A stretch of 46,721 bases of DNA from a virus. Of this stretch, positions 25,190 to 34,413 are shown in pieces. The stretch is from the IMG/VR virus record IMGVR_UViG_3300028794_000009, positions 1-46,721 of that record; one strand, written 5' to 3'. The notes under the pieces were generated by a model. That model was given only the letters and a program-made list of their open reading frames with translations, ran no database searches and was not told the DNA's origin. The position numbers and the translations under genes are program-made. The first letter of the stretch is position 1, and each line of letters opens with the position of its first letter.

Positions 25190-28101
25190 TACTGCCCCGT
25201 CGCTTTAAGAATTAACCTCCTGTATATATCGGCTTGCTCTGCGGCGGTAGGGGCGCGATTGTATTTCTTCGCGAACATCTGCCGGATCTGCGGCACGAGA
25301 TTTTCAGGTGGCTCCGGCGCTGCGCCGAGACCAACGCGCACCATGTCATTGTAGAAGCCCACGGCCGGATCTTCGCCTGGGGCGTCACCAAAGATCTTTG
25401 TGTATGCGGTCGCCACGGCCGGTTGCTTGTCTTCCGGAATATCCGTAACCGTTTCGGCAACCGTGAAGTTTGCCTTCTCCTCCGGCGTCAGCTCGAACAC
25501 CATCTTAGACGGATCAGTTGCCCAATCCTTTTGAATTGTCCCTTCAATCACAAGTCCGTCCGCAAGCTTCTGGATCTCGATCGCGTCCGGAGCCTTGCCG
25601 TTCTGCGCAGTGTACGCGGCTATGCTTTGGTCCATCGCGCGGTTAAACAGCGCCATGGTCTTTGCGCCCTCGCTGCCCGGCTCAGTCTTCAGGCCGAGCG
25701 TATCCGCCATACCACTGACGATCTGCGTCCGCGTCCGCATTCCGGAGCTTGCTTCGTCCTTCGTATTGGTGCGCGTAACGGCGGCCTGCCGATCGGCCCA
25801 CATCTTGAAGTCCTGCTTCGAAAGCTTGTCGGCATAATCGATCAGATCGATATCCTTCAACTGCTCAGGCCGCAGCTTGCTTAATTCGTAATAGGTGCCT
25901 TCGTCAGATGTATCGTCGCCGTCCTTGCCGAACTTGGTTTCAACCGTGATCAGCTTGTTAACCCGCTCCTCGCCAAGCTGCTGAAGCACGGATACAGGCA
26001 TATCCTTAACTGACTGCCCTTGCAGGATCTTGCCAAACACCTCTTTCGACAACTGGTCTTTTTGAAACTCAGCGTCTTTAACGTCGCCGTTCCACTTCTG
26101 CGTCAACTGGCGTTCGACCTCAGCAAGCAGCGGCGGATTGTCCGCGTAACGCTCCCGCGCCTCATCAAGCCAGTCATCAATATTTGATTTCGACTGTTCG
26201 ACCGTGAACGGCTGATTAATCTGCGTATATAGGGCCGCGGCCGATGGCCCCTGCCCGTCCGTGGCAACGCGGCCGATGTTCTGGCTCATAGCGTCATTGA
26301 TGGCGTCGCGACCTTCCACGGGCTTGTCTGTGAACGCCTGGTTAATTCTGGCCGTCGCCACGTCGTCACGATTGACACGGGCGCCCTTGCGAGCGCCTTC
26401 AGTCTCAATGTGCCAGTCTTCATTACCGAGCGGAAACGTCAGGCCGTAGCGCGTGGCATTTGCGGCCACCCAATCCTTGACCTCTTTCGGCGCGCCGGAA
26501 TATTCTCCGCCGTTCCAGCCTAGATCGGCGGCAGATCCTTTGTTGTGCTGGCTATTGCCTGGAGGAGCCACCCACTTACGAGCGGCTTCAGGCGAGCCGT
26601 ATTTCTTGAGCGCCGCCGCCCATAGTTCGGCTTGGCGCTCGTTCGACCGCGCCCCCGACAGAATATCAAGTCCGCCCTTCACGTAATCAGGTGCGTCATT
26701 CATCATCGCAGCCAGCCCGTCGCGAAGCAAAGGCTGCATGTCGTTGATGTAACTCGCCGGCTTGTCCTTGTGCAGCTTCGTCATCAGAAACGCAGCGCTG
26801 TCACCAGCATAGCGATTGCCGACAGCGCCCGGTCGCACGGCTTGCTGAATACCCTTCGAGCCTTCTTCTTCCGTCTTGCCGCTCAGATCCACGCCGAGAT
26901 AGGCGCCCATGACCTTCTTGACATAGCCATAGGTCTCCGAGCTTTTCGGCAACACGGAATAATCCCGGCCGCTGTTGAGAAACTTCTCAGCATTTTGCGG
27001 CCCGGCATTGTAGGCGATAAGCGCGGCTTCAAGATCGCCATTGTTGGCGACCAACTGTTTGTTGAGATATGAGGCGCCGATCGTGCGGTTTGCCTTCTGC
27101 CCTTCCGGCGTCGCCCAATACGTTGACAACTGCTCGTCAGTCATGGCCGCAACGTTCTTCATGCCGAGTTGCCCGGCGACCTCGCGCGCGGTGTCAGGCA
27201 TGACCTGCATCAAGCCTTGTGCGCCAGCGTCAGACGTGGCCGTAGGATCGCCAGCGCTTTCGGCCGTCTCGACCGCCTTGAAAATCGAGATAGTCGGGCC
27301 AGTGCTGGCGATGTCCTTGACGGCGGTATCCGCCGATCGAGCGCGCGAAACGCTGTCAATTATCGTATATGCTTTGGCGTGGTCCGCGCCGTTCACCTCA
27401 GCCTTGTGCGCCTCGTAATAATCGAGCGCTTGGCCTGGGCTGTCCTGCACCATACGCTGAATGACCGACAGGTGAAGCGCCGAGATGCTGCCACGTTCGA
27501 GCGCCTTCACACCCTCGTCAGATAGGCCGTCCGGATTGGCGCGGATCATCGCCCGCGCGGCGTCCATGTTCGCGGCAAGTGCTTTCGGCGAGTTGTAATT
27601 GACGACAACATCATCCTGAATATTCGACAGCGCGGAAGTCTTGGCCTCGGTGCGCGCGGCTTTGGCCTGGTTGAACTCGAAGCCCGCCGCTGTATCGCCG
27701 ACACTCTCGCTCTTGCGCGCCCACATGCGTTGAAAGGCAAGCTTCTGCTCGTCCGTCTTCAGGCCGCCCATGATTTCGGCGCCGATGGTTTCAGATGTTC
27801 GCTCGGCCGACTGCGTGACGCCCTTGGCGTTGGCACCTTGCTTGTTCAGCAGTCCGGTTTCAGGAGCATACATCGCTTGACGGATACGGCGCGAGCCGTC
27901 TGTGTAAGCGTCCATGACCTGCGCGGCGTCGTTCTTCTGTTCTTCTTCGCGGAAGGCGCCGGCCACATCGCTGATATTGGCGCCGACATTCTGGAGCGCG
28001 CGCCCCTGCGCCGCCCCGAACGTATCGGCGGAGACCTGAATAGGCCGCATTGCGTTGGTGCGCTGCGTGCCGCCTGGATCATAGACAGGTACAGAAGGCA
28101 T
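25189..28101 (-). CDS. Ejection protein with lytic transglycosylase and M15-like peptidase domains
   Basis: The 970-residue virion protein carries two cell-wall enzymes. Residues 265-390 form an SLT-type lytic transglycosylase: catalytic E281 in ETAES, then GLMQVMP and AYNAGP. Residues 455-575 match an M15 D,D-carboxypeptidase/endopeptidase: SQHxxGxAxD with H519 and D526, and EDWH ending at H564. The first 250 residues and the last 400 are helical, as in T7 gp15/gp16-like proteins. It would open both glycan strands and cross-links under the adsorbed particle. The start has GGGAG at eight bases, and it is coupled by TAATG to the giant protein downstream. Confidence 0.88.
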   Translation of the reverse strand: MPSVPVYDPGGTQRTNAMRPIQVSADTFGAAQGRALQNVGANISDVAGAFREEEQKNDAAQVMDAYTDGSRRIRQAMYAPETGLLNKQGANAKGVTQSAERTSETIGAEIMGGLKTDEQKLAFQRMWARKSESVGDTAAGFEFNQAKAARTEAKTSALSNIQDDVVVNYNSPKALAANMDAARAMIRANPDGLSDEGVKALERGSISALHLSVIQRMVQDSPGQALDYYEAHKAEVNGADHAKAYTIIDSVSRARSADTAVKDIASTGPTISIFKAVETAESAGDPTATSDAGAQGLMQVMPDTAREVAGQLGMKNVAAMTDEQLSTYWATPEGQKANRTIGASYLNKQLVANNGDLEAALIAYNAGPQNAEKFLNSGRDYSVLPKSSETYGYVKKVMGAYLGVDLSGKTEEEGSKGIQQAVRPGAVGNRYAGDSAAFLMTKLHKDKPASYINDMQPLLRDGLAAMMNDAPDYVKGGLDILSGARSNERQAELWAAALKKYGSPEAARKWVAPPGNSQHNKGSAADLGWNGGEYSGAPKEVKDWVAANATRYGLTFPLGNEDWHIETEGARKGARVNRDDVATARINQAFTDKPVEGRDAINDAMSQNIGRVATDGQGPSAAALYTQINQPFTVEQSKSNIDDWLDEARERYADNPPLLAEVERQLTQKWNGDVKDAEFQKDQLSKEVFGKILQGQSVKDMPVSVLQQLGEERVNKLITVETKFGKDGDDTSDEGTYYELSKLRPEQLKDIDLIDYADKLSKQDFKMWADRQAAVTRTNTKDEASSGMRTRTQIVSGMADTLGLKTEPGSEGAKTMALFNRAMDQSIAAYTAQNGKAPDAIEIQKLADGLVIEGTIQKDWATDPSKMVFELTPEEKANFTVAETVTDIPEDKQPAVATAYTKIFGDAPGEDPAVGFYNDMVRVGLGAAPEPPENLVPQIRQMFAKKYNRAPTAAEQADIYRRLILKATGQ

Positions 28102-28104
28102 AAA

Positions 28105-28641
28105 TTAACTCCCCGTCACAGTGCGAAGGCCGTTCCATCCGCTCGAATTGTTGCTTCCGGTCTTGTACCACGACGAGGCAAGTAGATCTTTCGTGCCCCC
28201 AAGGATAGTGCCGAACGCGCCCATGGTCGCAGCACTCTGCGCACTATCGCCTTCCATCCTCGCTACCTGCGCATCAGCAAGCAACGCCTGTTCTTCGCGC
28301 TTGGAGTTGTCGCGGATACGCATCGCATCAAGCTCGCCGAGCATGGCCGTGTCGCCGAGAATGTTCAGCGGAGAACCGGAGCCGATATCGACATTGCCGG
28401 CCGCCATGACCGCTTTCTGACGGCTGAGGAGTGCATTGTTCTTGCGGCGCTGCGCCTCTTCTTCTTCGGCCCCTCGCTTCAATGCGTCCTCTGCCAGCAT
28501 GGCGTTATTCTTGGCGCGGAAGTCAGCAGCCTTTTGCGCTGCCTGCCCTTGCTGGATTTGACCGATGGCTGACACGGCAGTGCCGGCAAGGCCGACCAGC
28601 GAGGAGATGGCGGGAAGTGCGCCGAGCGCTGCAAAGCACAT
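28105..28641 (-). CDS. Internal virion protein, T7 gp14-like (178 aa)
   Basis: ATG 28641 has AAAGGG at eight bases; an in-frame extension to 28719 is inside the previous gene and rejected. The N-terminal 35 residues are hydrophobic and glycine/alanine-rich, then comes a long helical region rich in Ala, Gln and Lys with 'IQQGQAAQKAADFRAKNNAM', typical of T7 gp14-like core proteins. These form the outer-membrane part of the DNA ejection channel. It is first of the three ejection genes, matching the T7 order 14-15-16. Confidence 0.75.
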   Translation of the reverse strand: MCFAALGALPAISSLVGLAGTAVSAIGQIQQGQAAQKAADFRAKNNAMLAEDALKRGAEEEEAQRRKNNALLSRQKAVMAAGNVDIGSGSPLNILGDTAMLGELDAMRIRDNSKREEQALLADAQVARMEGDSAQSAATMGAFGTILGGTKDLLASSWYKTGSNNSSGWNGLRTVTGS

Positions 28642-28642
28642 G

Positions 28643-29101
28643 TCAAAAACCCTTTGTGAAGCGGATAAACGGCGCGTTAGAAAATCCCATAGGCGTAGGC
28701 TCACCCATATCAAATCCAAGCCACTTAAGCCAGCGTGCCGTTATGTGGTTTTCAGCGAGGACGAAATTCTCCATTTGCGGAAACGCCTGCTCGAACAGCC
28801 GCGCATATTTGATGGAGTGTTTGCCGAACGTGCGATAGTGCCGCTCGATCGCATTCGTTCCGATCAGCCACGGAACGCCGACCGTGGAAAGAGGCGTGCG
28901 GCGATTGATGCCGAACACGCAGATAAGCTCGCCACCCTCGAAGCCGCTCCACATGCGAACCGCTCCAGATGCCGTCATGTCGAAGGCGCTAGGTGGGGAT
29001 AGCCGCGTCAGCATGTAAAGCTCGCGCTCGTCTACCTCTCTCAGATTGCCGAGGATGACCGCACGATGGCTTTCCTCATAAGGCACGACACTACCCACCA
29101 T
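28643..29101 (-). CDS. T7 gp13-like phage protein (DUF2833, GNAT-like)
   Basis: The 152-residue protein matches T7 gp13/DUF2833 in style. It has a central 'MWSGFEGGELICVFGI' strand pair, 'GVPWLIGT', and a C-terminal 'ARWLKWLGF' helix-strand, which together look like a minimal acetyltransferase fold. In T7 the protein is needed for particle assembly, though its enzyme activity is not established. It lies exactly between tail tubular B and the gp14-like gene, as in T7. Its start overlaps the end of tail tubular B by 11 bases, with GAGG upstream. Confidence 0.78.
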   Translation of the reverse strand: MVGSVVPYEESHRAVILGNLREVDERELYMLTRLSPPSAFDMTASGAVRMWSGFEGGELICVFGINRRTPLSTVGVPWLIGTNAIERHYRTFGKHSIKYARLFEQAFPQMENFVLAENHITARWLKWLGFDMGEPTPMGFSNAPFIRFTKGF

Positions 29102-31418
29102 AGACCTCTTCGAGCGTGAAGGAGAGCACCGTCAGCGGCAAGGGCTGCGTTTGAATGACCGCTGCCGCTGTCTCCTCCTCCCAATCCTGCACCCACTCGC
29201 AAAGGATGATGGCAGAGTGAAGCCGTTCCGGCTCGTCATAGTTCTCGTCAGTCCTGCCCTCATAGGCCCACACTTTATCTGGAGTTGGCCCGAACATGAA
29301 GCCCCGGCTATCCGCAACTTGGATGAAGGCGCGCGGGATCGCCCGCTTTATGCCGACCGTGTTCGCTTGCGGGTTCACCATATCGAGCGTGTAAATGGTT
29401 GAGGTGTAAGGCAGGCCAACATGAATATTGGCAAAACTTCTATCGAACGACACGCTTCCAGCCGTCACGGCCTTGCCCTCGTATACAATGCCGTCGCACA
29501 GACAAACCACCGCGCGCCCCTCCAGATGAGTAAGCCCGGTCACTGTATCGGTGCAGAGCAGCGCGGTCGCAGGCGCGTCGAAGTAATAGGGGGCAAACTG
29601 CGCGATATCGACCGGAACGCCGTCTTGCGTAGGAATGAATGTGTTTGTCGTCGCCGTCGAGACGATATAACGCCCGGAAAGAGATCCGACGACATCGCCG
29701 TCCGGATTGAGATAATTCCACCCGGTAATCTGGATTTCATCGCCGTTCGAATACCCATGCGCCGGCAGCGTAACCTTGCTGATGTTGTCCGTCACCGTGA
29801 AGCTTTGCCCCTCGCGGTAGGTCAGCCCTGCGTCAACATAGAACGCCGAGACCTGCGAGACCGATCTTTGCGGCAGATATTCGATGTTCTTTTTGTAGAC
29901 GTTGTTCTCAAGTCGGCCGACGATGAAATAGGCCGTATCGATCGAGCCTTCCGGAACAACGCACACGTCAAGAAACTGGCCTTTGGTTGAGTGGCGACCC
30001 CACCCCCAAACGTCATGCTCCTTAAGATACGTCAGCGACAACGCCGTTCCATCGCTCATCACGCACCAGATAATCCCGTTTGGCTTTGAGGCATAATCCC
30101 ACGCGATAATCGACCGATCTTTAAACAGGTGATTGGCGAGGAGAGCGAGATTGTTGGCGTGATAGCGATCGATCTGGATTGAATACTCCATCTCAAGCAC
30201 CGCCTTTTCAGATGACGGCACGAACAGCAACTGCTCACCGGCAATGATTGGCTTGAGCACCGAACTTGAGCCATAGAAGCTTTGCGGCTCAGGCAGGATT
30301 GACGACGGCGTGATAACGTCGCCATCGCGGCCAGTCACACGCCATTCGCCGGAGCGCGTGAAGACGATCAGCCCTTTCTCGATCGCGACCATGTGAAAGA
30401 TGTCTTGTTTCTTCTGCGCTGCGAGCGTGAACGTCACCGCGTCGTCATCCTTGGCCGGCTTTGAAACCTGCATGGAAGAAAAGTTACCGCTGGCTGTCAT
30501 CCAGATTGTTTGCGGATTGTTCAGCGTGGCGGCGAACACGCGCCGTTGCTGGCAGAACGAAACGACGGATGGGCGATTGTTCACGCCGCTATTGAAAGGA
30601 TCGCGCGCGGTAATAGGCCCATCGGCAAACGACGGCTGAATGCCATCGTCGCGGAACGTCACGTCGCCGTCAGTGTAGCCGATGAAGCCATAGACGCCAT
30701 TTTCGCGCTTGTAGACATTGTAGCCGGTTGCCCCGGCGACGGCAGGCCAAGACAGATCGACGTAGTTTTTCTCAAACCCGAACACCAGATCATCAGATGC
30801 CACGGTCACGGACGGCTTGCTTTCCTCACCATTCGAGGCGAGCGTTGAAACCCGGTATACGTATGCCTGCGGAAGTTTGTCGGAACTGTAGCCGGTATAG
30901 CCTTCAGTCGTTACCTGCGACAGCGACACCGGAGCCGTCGCGCTTGGAGAGAAATCAAGCTCTGCCGACAGATCCCAAACCGTCGGCGCGGTGCGGCGCA
31001 GTTCCCGAGGACGGAAATTTGGATGCACGATCGTCAGCACGTCATTCGACTGCGCCGTGTAAAGGTCGCTGATATCCGTGCTTGCGTACGGCGTCACGGT
31101 CTCAACCCGATCACCAAGGCCATCGACCACGGCGCCGCCCCGGTAGAAATAGCGGAAGTATAAATCACCCTCCTCGATCAAGAACGCCTGATCGTCGGCC
31201 GCCTCGAATTTTGCAAGCCGCGTGATCTTCGTGCTGTTCTTGACGCGAGACATGAATTTCAGCCCCGGCCGGTTTGAAACGCCGCCGTATGCGTGAACGT
31301 ACATGTTCTCAAGCAGCCGCACACCCACCTGATACTTGGCGAGATCCTTGCGGCTATAGAGATCCGGCGAAATCTCTCCGGCAGTGAATGACGGTTGTGT
31401 AAGGCGGCTATCTGGCAT
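29091..31418 (-). CDS. Tail tubular protein B (T7 gp12-like nozzle)
   Basis: The N-terminus has the strong family pattern 'PSFTAGEISPDLYSRKDLAKY', a conserved LxN and 'GGVSNRPGLKF', found in gp12-like tail tube/nozzle proteins of podoviruses. At 775 residues it is the expected size and mostly beta. It forms the tail end through which DNA leaves, joining the gp11-like adaptor above to the spike proteins. The start is coupled to the gp11-like gene by TAATG. Confidence 0.88.
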   Translation of the reverse strand: MPDSRLTQPSFTAGEISPDLYSRKDLAKYQVGVRLLENMYVHAYGGVSNRPGLKFMSRVKNSTKITRLAKFEAADDQAFLIEEGDLYFRYFYRGGAVVDGLGDRVETVTPYASTDISDLYTAQSNDVLTIVHPNFRPRELRRTAPTVWDLSAELDFSPSATAPVSLSQVTTEGYTGYSSDKLPQAYVYRVSTLASNGEESKPSVTVASDDLVFGFEKNYVDLSWPAVAGATGYNVYKRENGVYGFIGYTDGDVTFRDDGIQPSFADGPITARDPFNSGVNNRPSVVSFCQQRRVFAATLNNPQTIWMTASGNFSSMQVSKPAKDDDAVTFTLAAQKKQDIFHMVAIEKGLIVFTRSGEWRVTGRDGDVITPSSILPEPQSFYGSSSVLKPIIAGEQLLFVPSSEKAVLEMEYSIQIDRYHANNLALLANHLFKDRSIIAWDYASKPNGIIWCVMSDGTALSLTYLKEHDVWGWGRHSTKGQFLDVCVVPEGSIDTAYFIVGRLENNVYKKNIEYLPQRSVSQVSAFYVDAGLTYREGQSFTVTDNISKVTLPAHGYSNGDEIQITGWNYLNPDGDVVGSLSGRYIVSTATTNTFIPTQDGVPVDIAQFAPYYFDAPATALLCTDTVTGLTHLEGRAVVCLCDGIVYEGKAVTAGSVSFDRSFANIHVGLPYTSTIYTLDMVNPQANTVGIKRAIPRAFIQVADSRGFMFGPTPDKVWAYEGRTDENYDEPERLHSAIILCEWVQDWEEETAAAVIQTQPLPLTVLSFTLEEVYGG

Positions 31419-32014
31419 TATCTCACCGACTGGTAAAACGGTTCAGTGTCCGTTTCTTCTTCATCTTGATTTGCATCGGCCGCGCTTGCGATAGCCTTTA
31501 GCATCGTCCATTTCTGAAACGCGCCGTCCTGGAGCTTTTGGTTTTTGGTGATTGGCATTGCGATCTTAGAGGCGAGAAGCCACGCCAGCGCGTCAACGAA
31601 ATCAAGGTCGAATTCAGCCGGGTTTTCCGTATCGACCGAGTAGACAAACACGGCCTCATCACGGTTGGTGTTGATCTGCTTGCCGATGCCGCTCGCGTTG
31701 CGCGTGACCTTGAAGGCCGCCGTTCGTTCATTCGCCGTCGTCCGCTGGATTTCATGCACCCGCAGAGCGTCGGCCGGATATGAATAAGCGAAGCTCCAAG
31801 GCGGCATAGGTGACGGAACCTGGACGCCTGTTTTCCACTTCGTGGCGCATGACCACGGTGCGGCGGCCAGCGCCTCGATCCGAGCGGCGTCGTAGTGATT
31901 GCGGAGTGCTATCGACTTTGGGTCCATGCCGTTGATATTGGCAACCGGCGTTGAACCGATGTTCGCCAGGGCCATGTTGCAGATCTTCACTTTGTCGATG
32001 TTAGCCATTTCCAT
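31418..32014 (-). CDS. Tail tubular protein A (T7 gp11-like adaptor)
   Basis: The 198-residue protein shows the gp11-like opening with 'ICNMALANIGSTPV', a mid-protein aromatic 'APWSCATKW', and the C-terminal 'FVDALAWLLASKIAMPIT' helix common to the family. It would form the ring between portal and nozzle. Two starts are possible, ATG 32014 (GGAG four bases upstream) and ATG 32008 (ten bases). The gene overlaps the upstream stop and continues into tail tubular B. Confidence 0.82.
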   Translation of the reverse strand: MEMANIDKVKICNMALANIGSTPVANINGMDPKSIALRNHYDAARIEALAAAPWSCATKWKTGVQVPSPMPPWSFAYSYPADALRVHEIQRTTANERTAAFKVTRNASGIGKQINTNRDEAVFVYSVDTENPAEFDLDFVDALAWLLASKIAMPITKNQKLQDGAFQKWTMLKAIASAADANQDEEETDTEPFYQSVR

Positions 32015-32330
32015 ATAGCTCCGTCGCTACGTCTTTCATCTCGCCCTCTTGATCCAGACAGATCTTGGTTATCTGGATAGACAGCGACCGGCGCTTAACG
32101 CCGTTGGCGACATTGATGCTGTCCTCCGTAATCATGCCTTCAGCGCAGATCATCACCGGATCTCCCGCATCGAAGTCACCAATCCCAAGCTTTTGAATTG
32201 TCTCATTGTCGAGATAGAGGCGCAGACCATAAGGATAATCGTCCATGGCCGACGTAGACGGCTTCTCCCATGCCTCAGCCTCTTTCTTCTTATCGGCTTC
32301 AGTGCGGGCAACGCTGACAAGGGCTTTCAC
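32001..32330 (-). CDS. Hypothetical protein in head-tail region (109 aa)
   Basis: It starts at GTG 32330 after AGGAG. The first third is charged and helical; the rest is beta with a 'YPYGLRLYLDNETIQKLGI' segment often seen in small phage structural proteins of unknown role. It overlaps tail tubular A. Position between capsid accessory genes and the adaptor suggests a head or tail component; no name can be given. Confidence 0.6.
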   Translation of the reverse strand: MKALVSVARTEADKKKEAEAWEKPSTSAMDDYPYGLRLYLDNETIQKLGIGDFDAGDPVMICAEGMITEDSINVANGVKRRSLSIQITKICLDQEGEMKDVATELYGNG

Positions 32331-32345
32331 GGCAATCTCCTATAG

Positions 32346-32370
32346 AAAACGGCGGGTCTAAGCCCGCCGT
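32346..32370 (-). terminator. Rho-independent terminator (leftward)
   Basis: On the minus strand ACGGCGGG pairs with CCCGCCGT around a six-base loop (stem 32349-32370), followed by a short T-run. It lies between the 141-residue and 109-residue genes. Tail genes continue downstream without a new obvious promoter, so it probably attenuates rather than stops transcription, giving head proteins a higher yield than tail proteins. Confidence 0.7.
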
Positions 32371-32399
32371 CACGTTATCAGATATTCGTTCAAGAGCAA

Positions 32400-32825
32400 T
32401 CAGCTTTGAGATCGGCTCGCGTCGTAAGCTTTGATCTCTTCTTTCGACGCCTCGCGCATCCACGAGCCAGGCACGCCGGAGAACAGGAAGATATCGCCGG
32501 GCTTCTGAAGCGAACCAGACGCATAACCTTCTTTGGTCGCGATCATCATCACCTGCGATACCGGGTCCTGAAGCTCCGGCATGTCGGCGTTCTTGGCGGA
32601 GGCATACATTTCACCCCTGCCTTCGAGATAATCCTGGGAGAATTTCGGGCGGGTAGCGTCAGGCACAGCCTCGTCAAGCTGCGCCTGAGTGATGGTGTCG
32701 TTGCGGGCCAACTGGCGGACGCGCTTCAGCGACGGCTTGCCGTTTTCGGTCCAGTCGCTGTCCTTCTTGGCGTCGAGCGCCTTGACGGCATTCAGCACGA
32801 CCATCAACACATTTTCGTCAACCAT
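32400..32825 (-). CDS. Hypothetical structural-region protein (141 aa)
   Basis: ATG 32825 begins a hydrophilic, mostly helical protein with a tyrosine/glycine patch near the middle and a segment 'KPGDIFLFSGVPGSWMR' near the end. It is flanked by two terminator-like hairpins, so it has its own small transcription segment within the head region. A weak ribosome binding site (AGGATTACC) is upstream. It could be a head accessory or minor head protein. Function unknown. Confidence 0.6.
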   Translation of the reverse strand: MVDENVLMVVLNAVKALDAKKDSDWTENGKPSLKRVRQLARNDTITQAQLDEAVPDATRPKFSQDYLEGRGEMYASAKNADMPELQDPVSQVMMIATKEGYASGSLQKPGDIFLFSGVPGSWMREASKEEIKAYDASRSQS

Positions 32826-32856
32826 GGCGGTAATCCTCGTTCATGTTTCGTATAGC

Positions 32857-32885
32857 AAAAGAACTCCCCCGAGCCGGAGGAGTTC
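32857..32885 (-). terminator. Terminator-like hairpin after cement protein gene
   Basis: On the minus strand GAACTCCTCCG pairs with CGGGGGAGTTC (one wobble pair) around a three-base loop, followed by TTTT. It begins four bases after the cement gene's end, so it should cap the capsid/cement message at its 3' end. Confidence 0.75.
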
Positions 32886-32889
32886 CCTG

Positions 32890-33330
32890 TTAAGCTACAT
32901 ATGCCGTCTGGACAGCAGCGACAACGCCGGCAGTGACCGCGCCGGCCGTCATCGGGCCAGTGGCGACGATGTAGTTCATGCGGAGATAGCGCAGCGTGCG
33001 GCGCGGGATGATATCGACAGCCATCTGATATCCGGCCACCAGCGAGGCTTTCGGGATGGCTTCAGACGTGTAGAGGATGACTGGAGAGGTAAAGGCCGCG
33101 TCCACGCTGGTCTGTACCTGAAACTGCATTGTTGCAGCGCCAGCCGCCGTCATGTCCGCCACGACCTGCGCCAGAAGCGGGATCCGCTTGCCCTTGCCGA
33201 GATCCTGCGCCAGCGCGGCGGCGCCCTTGTAGATGGTGCCGGGCGCGCCCTGGTCGATGATGTTGGTCGAAACAGCCGTTGCCGTGATGGCCTGCGCGTC
33301 CGAGAGTTTTAGAGTGCGGTCGAAAATCAT
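32890..33330 (-). CDS. Bbp16-family capsid cement protein
   Basis: The 146-residue protein resembles Bbp16 of Bordetella phage BPP-1. Its N-terminus 'LKLSDAQAITATAVSTNIIDQG', beta-rich core and C-terminal 'YLRMNYIVATGP' fit that family of minor capsid cement proteins, which lock hexamers and pentamers together on the mature head. It lies directly after the capsid gene as in BPP-1. AAAGGA precedes ATG 33330. The neighbouring hairpins suggest it is made in large amounts with the capsid protein. Confidence 0.8.
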   Translation of the reverse strand: MIFDRTLKLSDAQAITATAVSTNIIDQGAPGTIYKGAAALAQDLGKGKRIPLLAQVVADMTAAGAATMQFQVQTSVDAAFTSPVILYTSEAIPKASLVAGYQMAVDIIPRRTLRYLRMNYIVATGPMTAGAVTAGVVAAVQTAYVA

Positions 33331-33345
33331 GGAACCTATTCCTTT

Positions 33346-33385
33346 GCGAGTTGTGGTTGAGTTGCTGTCCTTTTACACAACTCGC
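33346..33385 (-). promoter_or_regulatory. Inverted repeat between capsid and cement genes
   Basis: GCGAGTTGTG (33346-33355) and CACAACTCGC (33376-33385) are a perfect 10-bp inverted pair with a 20-base loop. The capsid stop codon lies at the edge of one arm and the cement ribosome binding site just after the other. No T-run follows, so an RNA-processing or coupling element is more likely than a terminator. Confidence 0.5.
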
Positions 33386-34413
33386 GCTTCGGTTGAAAGC
33401 AAGGCATCGACTTCGCGGATCGGGATGCCGCGATAGCTCATGATTTCCTCGCCGGCTACCTCCATCGGACGCAGGCGGATGAAGCTGTCAGACGCTCCGG
33501 CGTTGCGGCCAAGCTGGTCGAGATAGGCCAGCGTGTCGCGGTTCATATAGATAACCGTGCGGCCGAGGTTCGACGCCGGGCTGCCCTTGATATTAGCGCC
33601 TGGACGCGCCACGCGGCGGCCCTGAAGCTTGTAGTAACCGGCAGCGAGGAAGTCGTAGAGCTTCAGCGTGCCAGCAGCCATCGCGGCGGCCGAGATGTTG
33701 GCGATACGAGCATTCCAGCGGAAGTCCTTGACTGTAAGGCCGGCGTGCCAGGTAAATTTTTCTTCCATCGCATAGAACGGATTGCCCTGCGCGTCGAGAA
33801 TGCGCTGTTTGCCCATGTCCTCGCGCTTGACACCTGCCTGCGTTCCCTTCGGGTAGATCAGCGACGTGGTGTCTTCACCCCAAGTCACGAACCAGATTGA
33901 GGAATTGTCGGAGCCAGCGCCGCCAGCGTCAACGATCTGGTTGCCTGCGCCTGCGCCTCCCTTGATACCGTAGCGCGCCGACAGGCCGAGAATGGTTTCT
34001 GGCGCCGTTGCGGTAGAGCGGTAGAAAAGAGCGCTTGCCATTTCCTGCGACATGGCCTCAAGAAAGCCCTTGGCTTCACCGAGCCGGACGCCGGCAGCAT
34101 TTGGAGAGATGTCGAGGAGGCGAGTGTCAACCGTGGAAAGAGCTTCGAGGAAGCCGGTCGTATCATCGACCTGTTGCTTGCTGGACTTGCTCTGCGGCGT
34201 ACCTTTGTAGAGTTCGCCCCAGGTGACAGTGGGAAGGCCGGTGCGGATGGTGTGACGGTGAAACGTCCCCATGTTGCACTCGATCGCGATGGCGTCGTCA
34301 AGAATGGGGTTGGTGAGGTTCAGAAGCTCGATGATGGTGGCGATCGTCTTGCCATCTTCGGTGGACTTCATCATGTCAATGAGGTTTAGATATGTGTTGC
34401 CAATAGTGGCCAT
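33373..34413 (-). CDS. Major capsid protein (Bbp17-like)
   Basis: The 346-residue protein has the size and layout of BPP-1-type major capsid proteins. It has a helical N-arm ('TIATIIELLNLTNPILDDA'), an E-loop-like 'TGLPTVTWGELYKG' region, a spine helix with 'AKGFLEAMSQEMASALFY' and a C-terminal P-domain ending in 'SYRGIPIREVDALL'. It would form the HK97-fold shell. Gene order scaffold, capsid, cement supports the call. Its start codon lies within one arm of a 15-bp inverted repeat, and AAAGG lies in the loop, so translation may depend on RNA folding. Confidence 0.88.
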   Translation of the reverse strand: MATIGNTYLNLIDMMKSTEDGKTIATIIELLNLTNPILDDAIAIECNMGTFHRHTIRTGLPTVTWGELYKGTPQSKSSKQQVDDTTGFLEALSTVDTRLLDISPNAAGVRLGEAKGFLEAMSQEMASALFYRSTATAPETILGLSARYGIKGGAGAGNQIVDAGGAGSDNSSIWFVTWGEDTTSLIYPKGTQAGVKREDMGKQRILDAQGNPFYAMEEKFTWHAGLTVKDFRWNARIANISAAAMAAGTLKLYDFLAAGYYKLQGRRVARPGANIKGSPASNLGRTVIYMNRDTLAYLDQLGRNAGASDSFIRLRPMEVAGEEIMSYRGIPIREVDALLSTEARVV

